A stretch of 39,830 bases of DNA. It comes from a virus. This document shows, one piece after another, positions 31,066 through 38,776 of this stretch (the stretch's first letter is position 1; each line of letters starts with the position of its first letter). The notes beneath the pieces were generated by a model. It was given only the letters and a program-made list of their open reading frames with translations. It ran no database searches and was not told where the DNA came from. A program made the translations under genes and the position numbers. Where the stretch lies: positions 1 to 39,830 of the IMG/VR virus record IMGVR_UViG_3300032236_001128, one strand, 5' to 3'.

Positions 31066-31805
31066 TAGCAGACCTTTCCACCACGCTTCATTTTGCCACC
31101 GCTGCACTTACCAACAGGGGCAGATGGGGCATCAGCTTTGCCGCCTAAGAACTTGGCTAATTTAGAACCTTGAGCAGCTTGTTTGTCCAGGTTGGCTTGT
31201 GCTGTTGCATTTTGCTCTGGTGTACCCATAAGGTTATTTTTGAGATCAGTACCAATAGCTTTAACAGTGTCAATAAAACCACCGGCTGCATACTTTTTAA
31301 TCTTACCACCTTTTTTGTAAGCATCAGGGCCTTTAGCGCCAGATGGTGCAGCTGCAGTCTTACCAGACTCTTTGCTCTTAATGTACGGGTCTTTGTGGCC
31401 TGATGGCTTAGCAGCTTGTTTGCTAAGGTTATCAATCGGAGCAACGGCTGCTCTTGATGGCGCTGCTGCTTTACCTGGAACGATGTCTTTGGTTTTGCGG
31501 ATGTTATCCAAGTCACCGGAAGACTTCTTAGCTTCGTAAACGTTTGTTACTTGGCCACCAGCTTTGTACTTCTTAACTGTGCCTTGGGCCTTCTTAGCAC
31601 GGCCGCCTTTTTTGAGTTTGGAGAGATCAGTCTTCTCACCATGGTGCTCTTGCTTGTCGTGCATTGCAAATGCTTTTTTGATGATCTTTTTGTCCTGAGC
31701 GATGTCCTCGCTCATCTCGCGCTTTTCGGAATGGCGGGATTTATACACCGAGCCTCCCTCTTTGTAGCACTTGACTCCCTTAGCTAGTGTTTTAAAGCCT
31801 TCCAT
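31065..31805 (-). CDS. basic protein with repeated GG tags, 246 aa
   Basis: The start is ATG 31805 after GAGGATTGAAA, preferred over a TTG six bases earlier. The Lys/Ala/Gly-rich product carries many copies of the tag: [38 protein letters not shown] and RGGKVC. Between them lies a His/Lys segment ([18 protein letters not shown]) that I recall from aquatic phage proteins. It ends in Cys. It may bind DNA or tether virion proteins. It is the first gene after the motif at 31831-31848. Confidence 0.65.
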   Translation of the reverse strand: MEGFKTLAKGVKCYKEGGSVYKSRHSEKREMSEDIAQDKKIIKKAFAMHDKQEHHGEKTDLSKLKKGGRAKKAQGTVKKYKAGGQVTNVYEAKKSSGDLDNIRKTKDIVPGKAAAPSRAAVAPIDNLSKQAAKPSGHKDPYIKSKESGKTAAAPSGAKGPDAYKKGGKIKKYAAGGFIDTVKAIGTDLKNNLMGTPEQNATAQANLDKQAAQGSKLAKFLGGKADAPSAPVGKCSGGKMKRGGKVC

Positions 31806-31830
31806 TTTCAATCCTCAAGGTTAATTGTTC

Positions 31831-31848
31831 TATTTATAATAATGCAGA
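31831..31848 (-). promoter_or_regulatory. phage promoter-like motif, copy 8 (- strand)
   Basis: The - strand reads TCTGCATTATTATAAATA. It follows a terminator T-tract and precedes the GG-tag and adaptor genes by about 25 bases. Confidence 0.65.
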
Positions 31849-31868
31849 AAAACGGGGTTTTACGCCCC
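31849..31868 (-). terminator. terminator over the lysozyme stop codon (- strand)
   Basis: On the - strand GGGG, a seven-base loop that includes the lysozyme TAA, and CCCC are followed by GTTTTT. The stem is short but all G-C. Its T-tract joins the promoter-like motif. Confidence 0.55.
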
Positions 31869-32378
31869 TAAAAATAACGCTCTTTCACGTTTACGACGGT
31901 TTACTAATACTTCTGGCTTATTCCACATCAAAATGGCGTCAGCTGCTCCTGCCAAGTCATTTTCGTTGATTTTCTTAACCACGGTAGACTTGGCAAAATT
32001 AGTGCCTCCAATATTGAAGCAGAGGCTGTATAAGGCGTCGTATTGGTTCTGGGTAAGGGGTACCTTCACCGAGCTCTCAACGGCCTCGCTACACCACTTT
32101 AAATCGCTTCTGAGGAGCTCTTCTACCTGTTCGTCTGTTAGGGTTGCGGTGATGAGGTGCTGTTCATCGGCTTTGATGAGGTGACCCACCCCAATGGTCC
32201 ATAGGCCCTTGGAGTCTTTGTATGCCTTGTTACGGGCGCCTTCTTCTTTGGTAATAAAGGCTAGAGTGGATTTTGCGATTGCCATAATATTTTCTTCAAT
32301 TTGGGTATATCGGTCTGTAAAGTGGATTGCTGCTACAATGCCCAGCACCCACATTAATACTACAAATAGCTTTTTCAT
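31860..32378 (-). CDS. endolysin, glycoside hydrolase family 24 lysozyme with signal-anchor
   Basis: This 172-residue muramidase has Glu46, Asp55 and Thr61 in the catalytic arrangement of T4/P21-type lysozymes (KEEGARNKAYKD, then GLWTIGVGH). The fold continues through LTQNQYDALYSLCFNIGG and ends RRKRERALFLGA. Residues 3-20 are a hydrophobic segment with no clear cleavage site, so it is probably a signal-arrest-release endolysin held in the inner membrane until the membrane is depolarised. AAGGAG precedes ATG 32378. A promoter-like motif at 32394-32411 lies directly upstream, so lysozyme can be made separately from the spanins. Confidence 0.9.
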   Translation of the reverse strand: MKKLFVVLMWVLGIVAAIHFTDRYTQIEENIMAIAKSTLAFITKEEGARNKAYKDSKGLWTIGVGHLIKADEQHLITATLTDEQVEELLRSDLKWCSEAVESSVKVPLTQNQYDALYSLCFNIGGTNFAKSTVVKKINENDLAGAADAILMWNKPEVLVNRRKRERALFLGA

Positions 32379-32393
32379 CTTTACTCCTTACTT

Positions 32394-32411
32394 TGCATAT
32401 AATAATGCAAA
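32394..32411 (-). promoter_or_regulatory. phage promoter-like motif, copy 9 (- strand)
   Basis: The - strand reads TTTGCATTATTATATGCA. Its two TGCA ends make it partly palindromic. It lies 16 bases upstream of the lysozyme start and just after the spanin stop. No hairpin is seen before it. Confidence 0.7.
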
Positions 32412-32419
32412 TTGGGGGT

Positions 32420-32833
32420 TTATTTTATGCTTAGTGCGTCGTATTGTTGGTAGCAGGCTGAGAGGGCTGATCGCAGGATATCTGCTCTGGCAGCTTCCCT
32501 GTCAAGAAAAGTTGCATCCTCGGCAGAAAGGGACAGCCCAGTTCCACCTTGTCCATTGCTGGAGCTTTGGGAGCGATTGGGACGGTCGTGCAACTTGACA
32601 AGAGCATCAGCCAGGTTGTTGTTAATAGAAGCGATTTGCGCATCTTTTTCTTTCCTTATTTGGTCGGCGGCTGCTTGATGTAGTTCTTGAGCTTTTTGCG
32701 TTGCCTCGATTTGCGCAGCTTTGTAACGCTCAAAACGACTGGCCTCGATAGAATAGCCAGTATAGCCAGCGCCAAGTAACAGTATAGCAACCAGTCCAAT
32801 TTTGACATAAGTGATGATTCCAAGGGGAAACAT
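32420..32833 (-). CDS. inner-membrane spanin (Rz-like)
   Basis: The 137-residue product has one N-terminal membrane helix (about residues 6-26) and a long periplasmic coiled coil (SRFERYKAAQIEATQKAQEL, QIRKEKDAQIASINNNLADA). This is the layout of Rz spanins, which link inner and outer membrane and help fuse them after the wall is cut. A lipoprotein outer spanin is nested in another frame. It follows a small membrane protein by TAATG-type overlap. Confidence 0.85.
   Translation of the reverse strand: MFPLGIITYVKIGLVAILLLGAGYTGYSIEASRFERYKAAQIEATQKAQELHQAAADQIRKEKDAQIASINNNLADALVKLHDRPNRSQSSSNGQGGTGLSLSAEDATFLDREAARADILRSALSACYQQYDALSIK
32431..32643 (-). CDS. outer-membrane spanin lipoprotein (Rz1-like), nested
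   Basis: The 70-residue frame lies wholly inside the Rz-like gene in a different frame. It has a basic start (MRKS), a hydrophobic stretch and a lipobox LSSC with Cys18, then a Pro-containing mature part (TTVPIAPKAPAMDK). Nested Rz1 lipoproteins of this size and composition are typical of Gram-negative phages. The mature protein should sit in the outer membrane and bind the Rz-like tail. Confidence 0.85.
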   Translation of the reverse strand: MRKSLLLTTTWLMLLSSCTTVPIAPKAPAMDKVELGCPFLPRMQLFLTGKLPEQISCDQPSQPATNNTTH

Positions 32834-33063
32834 TATTGTGGTTCCGCACCAGACATTTGTTTACCAGCAACAGAAGCAGCACCAGAGCCAGATACGATGC
32901 CCAAGGCACCAGCTAACTCAGTTAAGCTGATCTCTTTGCCAGCATAGATTAGATAGATGGCAGAGGCACCAATCAGGATAAAACCACCAAGCCACGCCCA
33001 ACGGGCAATGTCATGGGTCTTGTTATCTTTGCCAGTTAATATATGAGTAAATATTTCGTTCAT
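32833..33063 (-). CDS. small membrane protein, candidate holin
   Basis: The 76-residue product has a hydrophobic segment at about 23-42 (WLGGFILIGASAIYLIYAG) and a weaker one at 48-66 (LAGALGIVSGSGAASVAG). It lies immediately before the spanin gene, where holins often lie. One or two membrane passes and a short charged start suit a holin or anti-holin, but there is no sure family match. Start and stop overlap both neighbours. Confidence 0.5.
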   Translation of the reverse strand: MNEIFTHILTGKDNKTHDIARWAWLGGFILIGASAIYLIYAGKEISLTELAGALGIVSGSGAASVAGKQMSGAEPQ

Positions 33064-33513
33064 TTATTTAATACCCCAAGTAAGATACCACGCAATGATC
33101 GCAGCAAGTGCAAAACAGTAGAACTGCACTCTTCTAACCTCTTTAAGGTCATGTTGAAATTCTTCGTTATTCTTTCGTTCAAGGTTTTCAATGTCCAATT
33201 TAATTTTGAGTAAGGCTTCCCACTCTTTGGCTCCGTACTTTTTGACAAAGTCAATCTTGAGTCTGGCCTCTTCTTCGGAGATTTGTTTTTTACGCTTCCA
33301 CTCATCAAGTGCTTTGATGAGAGCGTTTTGTTTTTTAAATTCAGCCTCACGTCTGGCACGGATGCGCTCGTTGGCTCTTTGGTTTGCCAGATCGACGGCA
33401 TCTTTTTGGACACCTTCGATTGACTTGCTTAGTTGTTTAGATCCTTGCCGGGCAGAGTCTATGCTCTGTGCAAGGGCTTTCGTGCCCTCTGTTATTCCGA
33501 ATGGGTCTGTCAT
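33064..33513 (-). CDS. coiled-coil protein with C-terminal membrane anchor, 149 aa
   Basis: Residues 10-125 are almost continuous charged helix (RANERIRARREAEFKKQNAL, LKIKLDIENLERKNNEEFQ). A single hydrophobic segment follows at the end (FYCFALAAIIAWYLTWGI). This is a tail-anchored coiled-coil protein in the lysis region. It may regulate the holin or link membrane and wall. Function unknown. Confidence 0.55.
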   Translation of the reverse strand: MTDPFGITEGTKALAQSIDSARQGSKQLSKSIEGVQKDAVDLANQRANERIRARREAEFKKQNALIKALDEWKRKKQISEEEARLKIDFVKKYGAKEWEALLKIKLDIENLERKNNEEFQHDLKEVRRVQFYCFALAAIIAWYLTWGIK

Positions 33514-33519
33514 TACGCA

Positions 33520-33753
33520 TTACTTATCCCGCAATGCGTCCAGCTTGTCCTCAATGCGATGGACAGCTTTGAGAACTTCTTCCCAACGACTGGAGAAATC
33601 ATCTTTGCGCATGTAATTATCTGCTAGGTGATTTCGTAGCTCAGACACGTCTTCTTTAAGAGACTGGACCGCAGTCCAGAGCTCTTTACAAAACCATCCG
33701 ATAACAACACAGATCAGCGGCAGTATGGTGTTTATTAAAAATTGAAGATCCAT
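33520..33753 (-). CDS. small membrane/coiled-coil protein, possible lysis regulator
   Basis: The 77-residue product starts with a membrane segment (residues 5-22, LINTILPLICVVIGWFC) and continues as a coiled coil (SLKEDVSELRNHLADNYMRK, VLKAVHRIEDKLDALRDK). This layout is frequent among small proteins beside phage lysis genes. It may be a holin partner. It starts just after the glycine-rich fibre gene. Confidence 0.55.
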   Translation of the reverse strand: MDLQFLINTILPLICVVIGWFCKELWTAVQSLKEDVSELRNHLADNYMRKDDFSSRWEEVLKAVHRIEDKLDALRDK

Positions 33754-33755
33754 AG

Positions 33756-34754
33756 TTAGGCTGTGTATGTACCAGATGTTGTGAACTTAATAATTGTATT
33801 GGAACCGCTGGTTGTAATAGTTGGGCTACCAGTTGTGATACCAGAATAGTTTGCTGTTGGTACTGAAAGAATGACTACACCAGAACCACCGCCACCAGAT
33901 GTAACAGAACCACTATTTCCAGCTCCAGAGCCACCGCCACCTCCTCCAGTGTTGGCGGTTCCGGATGTGCCGTTGCCTAAATATGCACCACCTGCGCCAC
34001 CACCACCATTACCACCAGAACCCGCAGTTGCTGGTTGGGCAGAAGCACCTCCACCGCCGCCACCTGCGTAATAAACAGAAGAACCTGTTATAGATGATGC
34101 AACACCAACGCCACCTGCTCCAGAAGCTCCACTTGAACCATTATTACCAACAGCACCAGCTCCGCCACCGCCACCAGCACCACCAGCGGTGCCAGTGCCT
34201 CCAGCGTTACCTTGACCAGAAGTTCCTGATCCTACAGAACTAGAGTTTGCTGCACCACCACCAGAACCCCCAGATTTTCCAACACCGGTACCAGTACCAG
34301 ATCCGGGACCCGCCGCACCACCACCACCACCAACCGCAGTAATAGTTGTTATATTTGAAGATGAAAGTGTAGAATTGCTTCCGTTCGTTCCATCAGCGTT
34401 AGCATTACCAGATGAAGCAGTTCCTGATGCACCAGCACCAACAGTTGCTGTGTAAAGAACGCCGGCTGTTAGAGTAACTGTACCTGTCAATAATCCACCA
34501 GCGCCGCCTCCGGCTTCGCAAGTAGTATTGTTATTTGATCCAGAACCACCAGAACCACCACCAGCTGCAATTAGATATGATGCACTATATGTTGGAGCAG
34601 AATAGGTTCCAACCCATGAAGTACCGTTGTAATACTCCATCACATTTAATGTAGAGTTGTATCCTTGCTGCCCAGCAGAAGGAGATGCAGGGCGACCTGC
34701 AGTGGTCCAAGAAGGAAATGTTTGCCCGTTGGTACCGTCTAAAATTATTGCCAT
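33756..34754 (-). CDS. glycine-rich tail fibre/adhesin protein 1
   Basis: In this 332-residue protein the N-terminal module has AGRPASPSAGQQGYNSTL, then YLIAAGGGSGG. Most of the rest is Gly/Ser/Ala rich with GGGGG tracts, as in phage adhesins built of polyglycine-II helices that place receptor loops at their tip. It ends with a short beta motif (GVVILSVPTANYSG, then IIKFTTSGTYTA). Two related proteins lie upstream at 35148 and 36853. It is probably a receptor-binding tip or fibre. The start follows the 34768 gene closely. Confidence 0.7.
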   Translation of the reverse strand: MAIILDGTNGQTFPSWTTAGRPASPSAGQQGYNSTLNVMEYYNGTSWVGTYSAPTYSASYLIAAGGGSGGSGSNNNTTCEAGGGAGGLLTGTVTLTAGVLYTATVGAGASGTASSGNANADGTNGSNSTLSSSNITTITAVGGGGGAAGPGSGTGTGVGKSGGSGGGAANSSSVGSGTSGQGNAGGTGTAGGAGGGGGAGAVGNNGSSGASGAGGVGVASSITGSSVYYAGGGGGGASAQPATAGSGGNGGGGAGGAYLGNGTSGTANTGGGGGGSGAGNSGSVTSGGGGSGVVILSVPTANYSGITTGSPTITTSGSNTIIKFTTSGTYTA

Positions 34755-34767
34755 GATAGCCCTTTAA

Positions 34768-35121
34768 TTAAGCTGCTACTACTTCAACCCAGTTTTTGGT
34801 TGTTTCATTCCATTCGTAGACCTTACCATCTGTAGGACAAGCTACAGGAGCTTGCCATGTCCAAGTTGTCTCATTCAGAGTCCAGCTTGCGAATGGCTGT
34901 GGTGCGTAGAACACGTCATGAGTTCTATCGTATGTGTAACCAATACCAGCGTAGTTGCCACGTAATGGTGTGCCACCATTGGTATGTTGGTTACCAACAG
35001 TGTTGTAAGATGTTTGAATCCACTCACCGGGAGAAGAGTCAACGAATGTTGTGAAAAACTCAGGCTCGGCCACAATCACTTGTGTAACTTTGCCATCTAC
35101 TACTTTTGCGAAATGTGACAT
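34768..35121 (-). CDS. conserved aquatic-phage protein, 117 aa
   Basis: The sequence MSHFAKVVDGKVTQVIVAEP, IQTSYNTVGNQH, GTPLRGNYAGIGYTYD, FASWTLNETTWTWQAPVACP and YEWNETTKNWVE matches a protein that I recall from many cyanophages and other aquatic phages next to structural genes. It is beta-rich and of unknown role, probably virion-associated or a small assembly factor. It lies between two glycine-rich fibre genes. Confidence 0.75.
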   Translation of the reverse strand: MSHFAKVVDGKVTQVIVAEPEFFTTFVDSSPGEWIQTSYNTVGNQHTNGGTPLRGNYAGIGYTYDRTHDVFYAPQPFASWTLNETTWTWQAPVACPTDGKVYEWNETTKNWVEVVAA

Positions 35122-35147
35122 GTTTAATACTCCTGTTGAAAAATTTG

Positions 35148-36197
35148 TTAAGCGGTATAAGAACCGGAAGATGTAAACTTCATAATTGTGTTAGAACCAG
35201 AAGTTGTAACTGTTGGAGAGCCTGTTGTTGTTCCTGTATAGTTTGCTGTAGGAACAGAAATAATAACAACACCAGAACCTCCGGCGCCAGCGGTATATCC
35301 GTTTGGAGATGCACCACCACCGCCACCACCACCTGTGTTGACTGTACCTGATGTAGCTGGTATGCTATTGCCGTTATTACCACCGTTACCACCGCCACCA
35401 GAACCACCAGTTGCTATAGTGGATTGGTCTGAACCACCGCCACCACCGCCAGCATAATAAACAGCAGAACCCGTAATGGATGATTGAAGACCAGCACCGC
35501 CGGGTCCGCCTAATGGTGCAACAGATGCCACATTGGTACCCGCAGCTCCTGCACCACCACCTCCAGCTCCAGCACCGCTTCCGTTATTACCACTACCACC
35601 AGCGTTTCCTTGACCACTAGTTCCAGAACCTCCGGGACCACTATTATAAGTTCCACCGCCTCCTGATCCACCAGAAACACCAGAAGAGTTACCTGTTCTT
35701 GAACCACCGCCACCGCCACCTATTGCGGTTTGTCCAAATGCCGTACTATTTGATCCAGCTAGTCCTTGATTACTACCAGAATTAGCAGAAGCACCAGCTC
35801 CTACAGTAAATGAATAGTTTGTGCCAGCCGATAAAATTTGGTTACCTGTAATAAGACCACCAGCGCCACCGCCACCACCTGCATATCCACCACCCGAACC
35901 ACCACCAGCAACAATTAAATAAGTGGCTGAATATGCAAAACTAAATGCTAACCAGTTACCACCTTGATAAACTTCGTTTACACTAAGGGTCGTGTTGTAA
36001 CGCATTTGACCATTTTGTGGAGATGCTGGGCGTTGTGCTGTGGTACCAGATGGCAACCACATAGCACCAGTCACGTTATTCATGTTGACAAGGCCGCTTG
36101 TCGCTTGGAGTTCAAGTGTTCCGCTGCTGTCAGACGTGGTCGTGACTCCAGTAACGCCGGAAATCGACCCGTTGTCTGCCTTGATGATTGATGTCAT
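35148..36197 (-). CDS. glycine-rich tail fibre/adhesin protein 2
   Basis: This 349-residue paralogue of the 33756 protein has the N-terminal module GTTAQRPASPQNGQMRYNTT, then YLIVAGGGSGGG. A long Gly-rich body follows. The end is GVVIISVPTANYTG and IMKFTSSGSYTA, almost the same as in the first protein. Unlike that protein it starts with an extra segment (SIIKADNGSISGVTGVTTT) shaped like a capping domain shared with larger fibres. GGAATAG precedes ATG 36197. It is probably part of the host-recognition apparatus. Confidence 0.7.
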   Translation of the reverse strand: MTSIIKADNGSISGVTGVTTTSDSSGTLELQATSGLVNMNNVTGAMWLPSGTTAQRPASPQNGQMRYNTTLSVNEVYQGGNWLAFSFAYSATYLIVAGGGSGGGYAGGGGGAGGLITGNQILSAGTNYSFTVGAGASANSGSNQGLAGSNSTAFGQTAIGGGGGGSRTGNSSGVSGGSGGGGTYNSGPGGSGTSGQGNAGGSGNNGSGAGAGGGGAGAAGTNVASVAPLGGPGGAGLQSSITGSAVYYAGGGGGGSDQSTIATGGSGGGGNGGNNGNSIPATSGTVNTGGGGGGGASPNGYTAGAGGSGVVIISVPTANYTGTTTGSPTVTTSGSNTIMKFTSSGSYTA

Positions 36198-36207
36198 TTA
36201 CTATTCC

Positions 36208-36810
36208 TTATTTAAACGGTTTGCCTGTAATCCAAGCAACAAGACTGTATCTTGTACCCTCGGTAACTGGACGAACTTCATGCAATACGTAGCTTGGGAA
36301 AACTAATAATTTACCTTGCTCTTTGGGCATCAATTCAGCTTCTTTGCCAACTTGAAGAGCTAACTCTCCACCTTCATAATCTTCTGGTGCCGATAACTGA
36401 ATGGTTAAAGACAGTTTACGAACCACGCCATTAAGAATCTTATCGACGTGCATACCATAGTAGCCTGTTGGTGCATCGTAGCGAGTAAACTGAAAGCCTT
36501 CTGCAAAACCAAACAAATCAAAATTAAAAAACTGATTGTTTAGATTTGTAATTGCATCAGTTACGCGGCGAAAAGCCCATTCCATATTATCTACGCTATA
36601 CAACCAAGCAACTTTGCTATCACGCACACTGTCTGTGCTTTCTACATCAACTGTTGTTGCTTTATCTAATAATTTACTTTCACCAATTGCAATAATTTGA
36701 GCACACTCTTCTGGTGTAAAGAGCTTATCCATATAAGCCCAATTTTGAATTCTGTCAAGATCAAATGCCCATGAAGCGTTTGCGGTTACTGGTTGTTTAG
36801 TATTATCCAT
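36208..36810 (-). CDS. 2-oxoglutarate/Fe(II)-dependent dioxygenase
   Basis: The 200-residue product carries the iron ligands His121-x-Asp123 (YGMHVDKIL) and His177 (YVLHEVRPV), with Arg187 (GTRYSLVAWITG) to hold 2-oxoglutarate. It resembles the PKHD-type (PiuC-like) prolyl/lysyl hydroxylase family. Phages of cyanobacteria and other aquatic bacteria often carry such genes among structural genes. Here it lies between two glycine-rich fibre genes, so it may hydroxylate a fibre protein or a host target. Substrate unknown. Confidence 0.85.
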   Translation of the reverse strand: MDNTKQPVTANASWAFDLDRIQNWAYMDKLFTPEECAQIIAIGESKLLDKATTVDVESTDSVRDSKVAWLYSVDNMEWAFRRVTDAITNLNNQFFNFDLFGFAEGFQFTRYDAPTGYYGMHVDKILNGVVRKLSLTIQLSAPEDYEGGELALQVGKEAELMPKEQGKLLVFPSYVLHEVRPVTEGTRYSLVAWITGKPFK

Positions 36811-36852
36811 AATTTACGTTATCTGGTTGGTTGAAAACACCAGTGTATCACA

Positions 36853-37893
36853 TTACGCAGTGTATGTGCCAGATGATGTAAATGTGTGGTAAGTATAACC
36901 ACCAGATGATGTTATTGTACCACCGGTTCCACGTTGGGATCCAGCGTAACGAACAATTACAATACCAGAACCACCAGCTCCACCAGATTCAGATGCAGAA
37001 TATGAAGAAGAACCACCACCACCACCACCAAGGTTGCCGGAACCATTTGATCCATTAAAGTTTTGGGCTGGGGCACCATTACCACCACCACCTAGACCAC
37101 CGGCGCCACCAGAACCACTTGAGTTTCCGCAACCGCCACCGCCGCCGCCGGCGTAGTATGTGCCTAATGACTGCCAATTTAACCCGGCACCGCCTGCTCC
37201 TGCTTGAGATGATGATTGATAATTTTGACCTACTGCGCCTGCTCCGCCGCCACCGCCGCCTACAGTAGTTCCAGTATCACCATATCCACCGTTATTGCCT
37301 TGGCCAACTGTTCCAGATCCAAATGAATAAGAAGGGTAACCTCCTCCTCCACCACCTGATCCACCAGAAGCACCATTGATATGATATCCTCCGCCACCGC
37401 CTCCGCCAATTGCTGTTGCAAGGCTACCTAATACGCTGTTTGAACCATTACCACCAACAGCATGCCCGGGACCATTTGTTGATCCTCCGGCGCCAACTGT
37501 TGCTGCGTAAGCTGTACCCGGAGTTACTAATACCGTTGACGAAATGTATCCACCAGCACCACCACCTGATGCACCTGTTGTTGATGCCGAAGAAGATCCC
37601 CCAGCACCACCACCGGCAACAACTAAATAATCAATTGTGTATGTTGTGGATACAAGCGTTTGCCAAATTCCATCATATACTTCAACAGTAGATGCTGTTG
37701 AATTATATCTAAACATTCCATTTACTGGTGTTCCCGGGCGTTGCGCTGTTGTACCTGTTGGTAATGTTAAAGCACCTGTTGTTGTACTTGCATCAATAGT
37801 ACCACCATCGGCAGTTAAAATTAAGTTGCCAGTTGTGTCGCCAGTTGTTTGAAGAGCTGTAGTAGTAGTTGTTCCGGCTCGTATTGTACTCAT
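36853..37893 (-). CDS. glycine-rich tail fibre/adhesin protein 3
   Basis: This 346-residue third paralogue opens with a short cap (TLPTGTTAQRPGTPVNGMF) followed by RYNSTASTVEVYDGIWQ and YLVVAGGGAGG. The body is Gly-rich with many GGGGG tracts (more divergent than the other two). The end is GIVIVRYAGSQRGTGG and YHTFTSSGTYTA. AAGGAA precedes ATG 37893. It is probably a receptor-binding protein. The Gly tracts create long antisense Pro-rich frames that are not genes. Confidence 0.7.
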   Translation of the reverse strand: MSTIRAGTTTTTALQTTGDTTGNLILTADGGTIDASTTTGALTLPTGTTAQRPGTPVNGMFRYNSTASTVEVYDGIWQTLVSTTYTIDYLVVAGGGAGGSSSASTTGASGGGAGGYISSTVLVTPGTAYAATVGAGGSTNGPGHAVGGNGSNSVLGSLATAIGGGGGGGYHINGASGGSGGGGGGYPSYSFGSGTVGQGNNGGYGDTGTTVGGGGGGAGAVGQNYQSSSQAGAGGAGLNWQSLGTYYAGGGGGGCGNSSGSGGAGGLGGGGNGAPAQNFNGSNGSGNLGGGGGGSSSYSASESGGAGGSGIVIVRYAGSQRGTGGTITSSGGYTYHTFTSSGTYTA

Positions 37894-37902
37894 GTTTTTT
37901 CC

Positions 37903-38763
37903 TTAAACTAAAACTTGTCGGCTTCCTGCCGGTAGAGTGAATGTTGCACCTGATGCAACTGTCCATGGTCCGACAGTTAATACGTTAGCATTTGTTGGAA
38001 CAGTATAACTTGAAGTTACTTGGTTTGCTTGTGCAAACACACCGTTGCTTGAATAAAACTCAGGTGACTGTAACTGACCAGTTGACGGTGTATATAGGTA
38101 TTTTGCATTAGATGTGTAAACAGTTAACGCAGTGCCAGATGTAGCATTAGCAAACAATGGATAAACTGCAGTAGCAGTTGATGTGTCGTTGCTAATTGCA
38201 GCGCCACCAACAGAGCTCCATGCTGTGCCGTTGTAGCCTTCAAACTGACTTGTGTCAGAGTTAAAACGCAAGTAACCAGACGCGCCAGTTGGGCGTTGTG
38301 CCGTTGTACCAACTGGTAACAACATTGCGTCAGTACCAACAATAGATAACTTAACTGCTGGTGAGCTTGTACCAATACCTAGACGGTTGTTTGTGCCATC
38401 CCAGAAAAAGTTTGTTGAGTTACCAAAAGCTGATGTGCCGTTACCGAACGGAATATAACCAGCTGTCAAAGATGTAAGACCTGTACCGCCTGATGCTACA
38501 CCTAATGTACCAGCTAATGTTACAGCACCAGTTGTGCTTGTGCTAGGAGTTAATCCAGATAGTGAAGTCTGAAAAGATGTTACGGGAGTGCTTGCACCAT
38601 TAGACGCTAATAACTTAACTGTACCAGTGTTATCTTTGTAATATAACTTACCATCAGTAATGTTAATGGCCAACTCACCGTTGACCAGATTGGTATTAGT
38701 CGGTACTGCTGACGCAGTAGTCGAGTAATACAGCGATATGGGTGTGTAGCCTGTAGCTGCCAT
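37903..38763 (-). CDS. tail fibre protein, 286 aa
   Basis: The N-terminus (TPISLYYSTTASAVPTNTNL, VNGELAINITDGKLYYKD) is a common phage fibre segment that probably forms a trimer cap. A central LGIGTSSPAVKLSIVG and LPVGTTAQRPTGASGYLRFN follow; the latter is the same module as in the glycine-rich proteins. The end is PWTVASGATFTLPAGSRQVLV, a short beta strand cap. Structural protein of the tail; specificity not predictable. Confidence 0.7.
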   Translation of the reverse strand: MAATGYTPISLYYSTTASAVPTNTNLVNGELAINITDGKLYYKDNTGTVKLLASNGASTPVTSFQTSLSGLTPSTSTTGAVTLAGTLGVASGGTGLTSLTAGYIPFGNGTSAFGNSTNFFWDGTNNRLGIGTSSPAVKLSIVGTDAMLLPVGTTAQRPTGASGYLRFNSDTSQFEGYNGTAWSSVGGAAISNDTSTATAVYPLFANATSGTALTVYTSNAKYLYTPSTGQLQSPEFYSSNGVFAQANQVTSSYTVPTNANVLTVGPWTVASGATFTLPAGSRQVLV

Positions 38764-38776
38764 GTCTTATTCCTAG

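Noticed and set aside
33060-33413. 117-residue frame overlapping the coiled-coil protein on the same strand
   Set aside because: Lys/Ser/Leu-rich shifted frame with no good start. Unlike the nested spanin it has no lipobox or family pattern.
33871-34071. Pro-rich + strand frame opposite the first glycine-rich fibre
   Set aside because: Antisense of GGN codon tracts always gives Pro-rich frames; not a gene.
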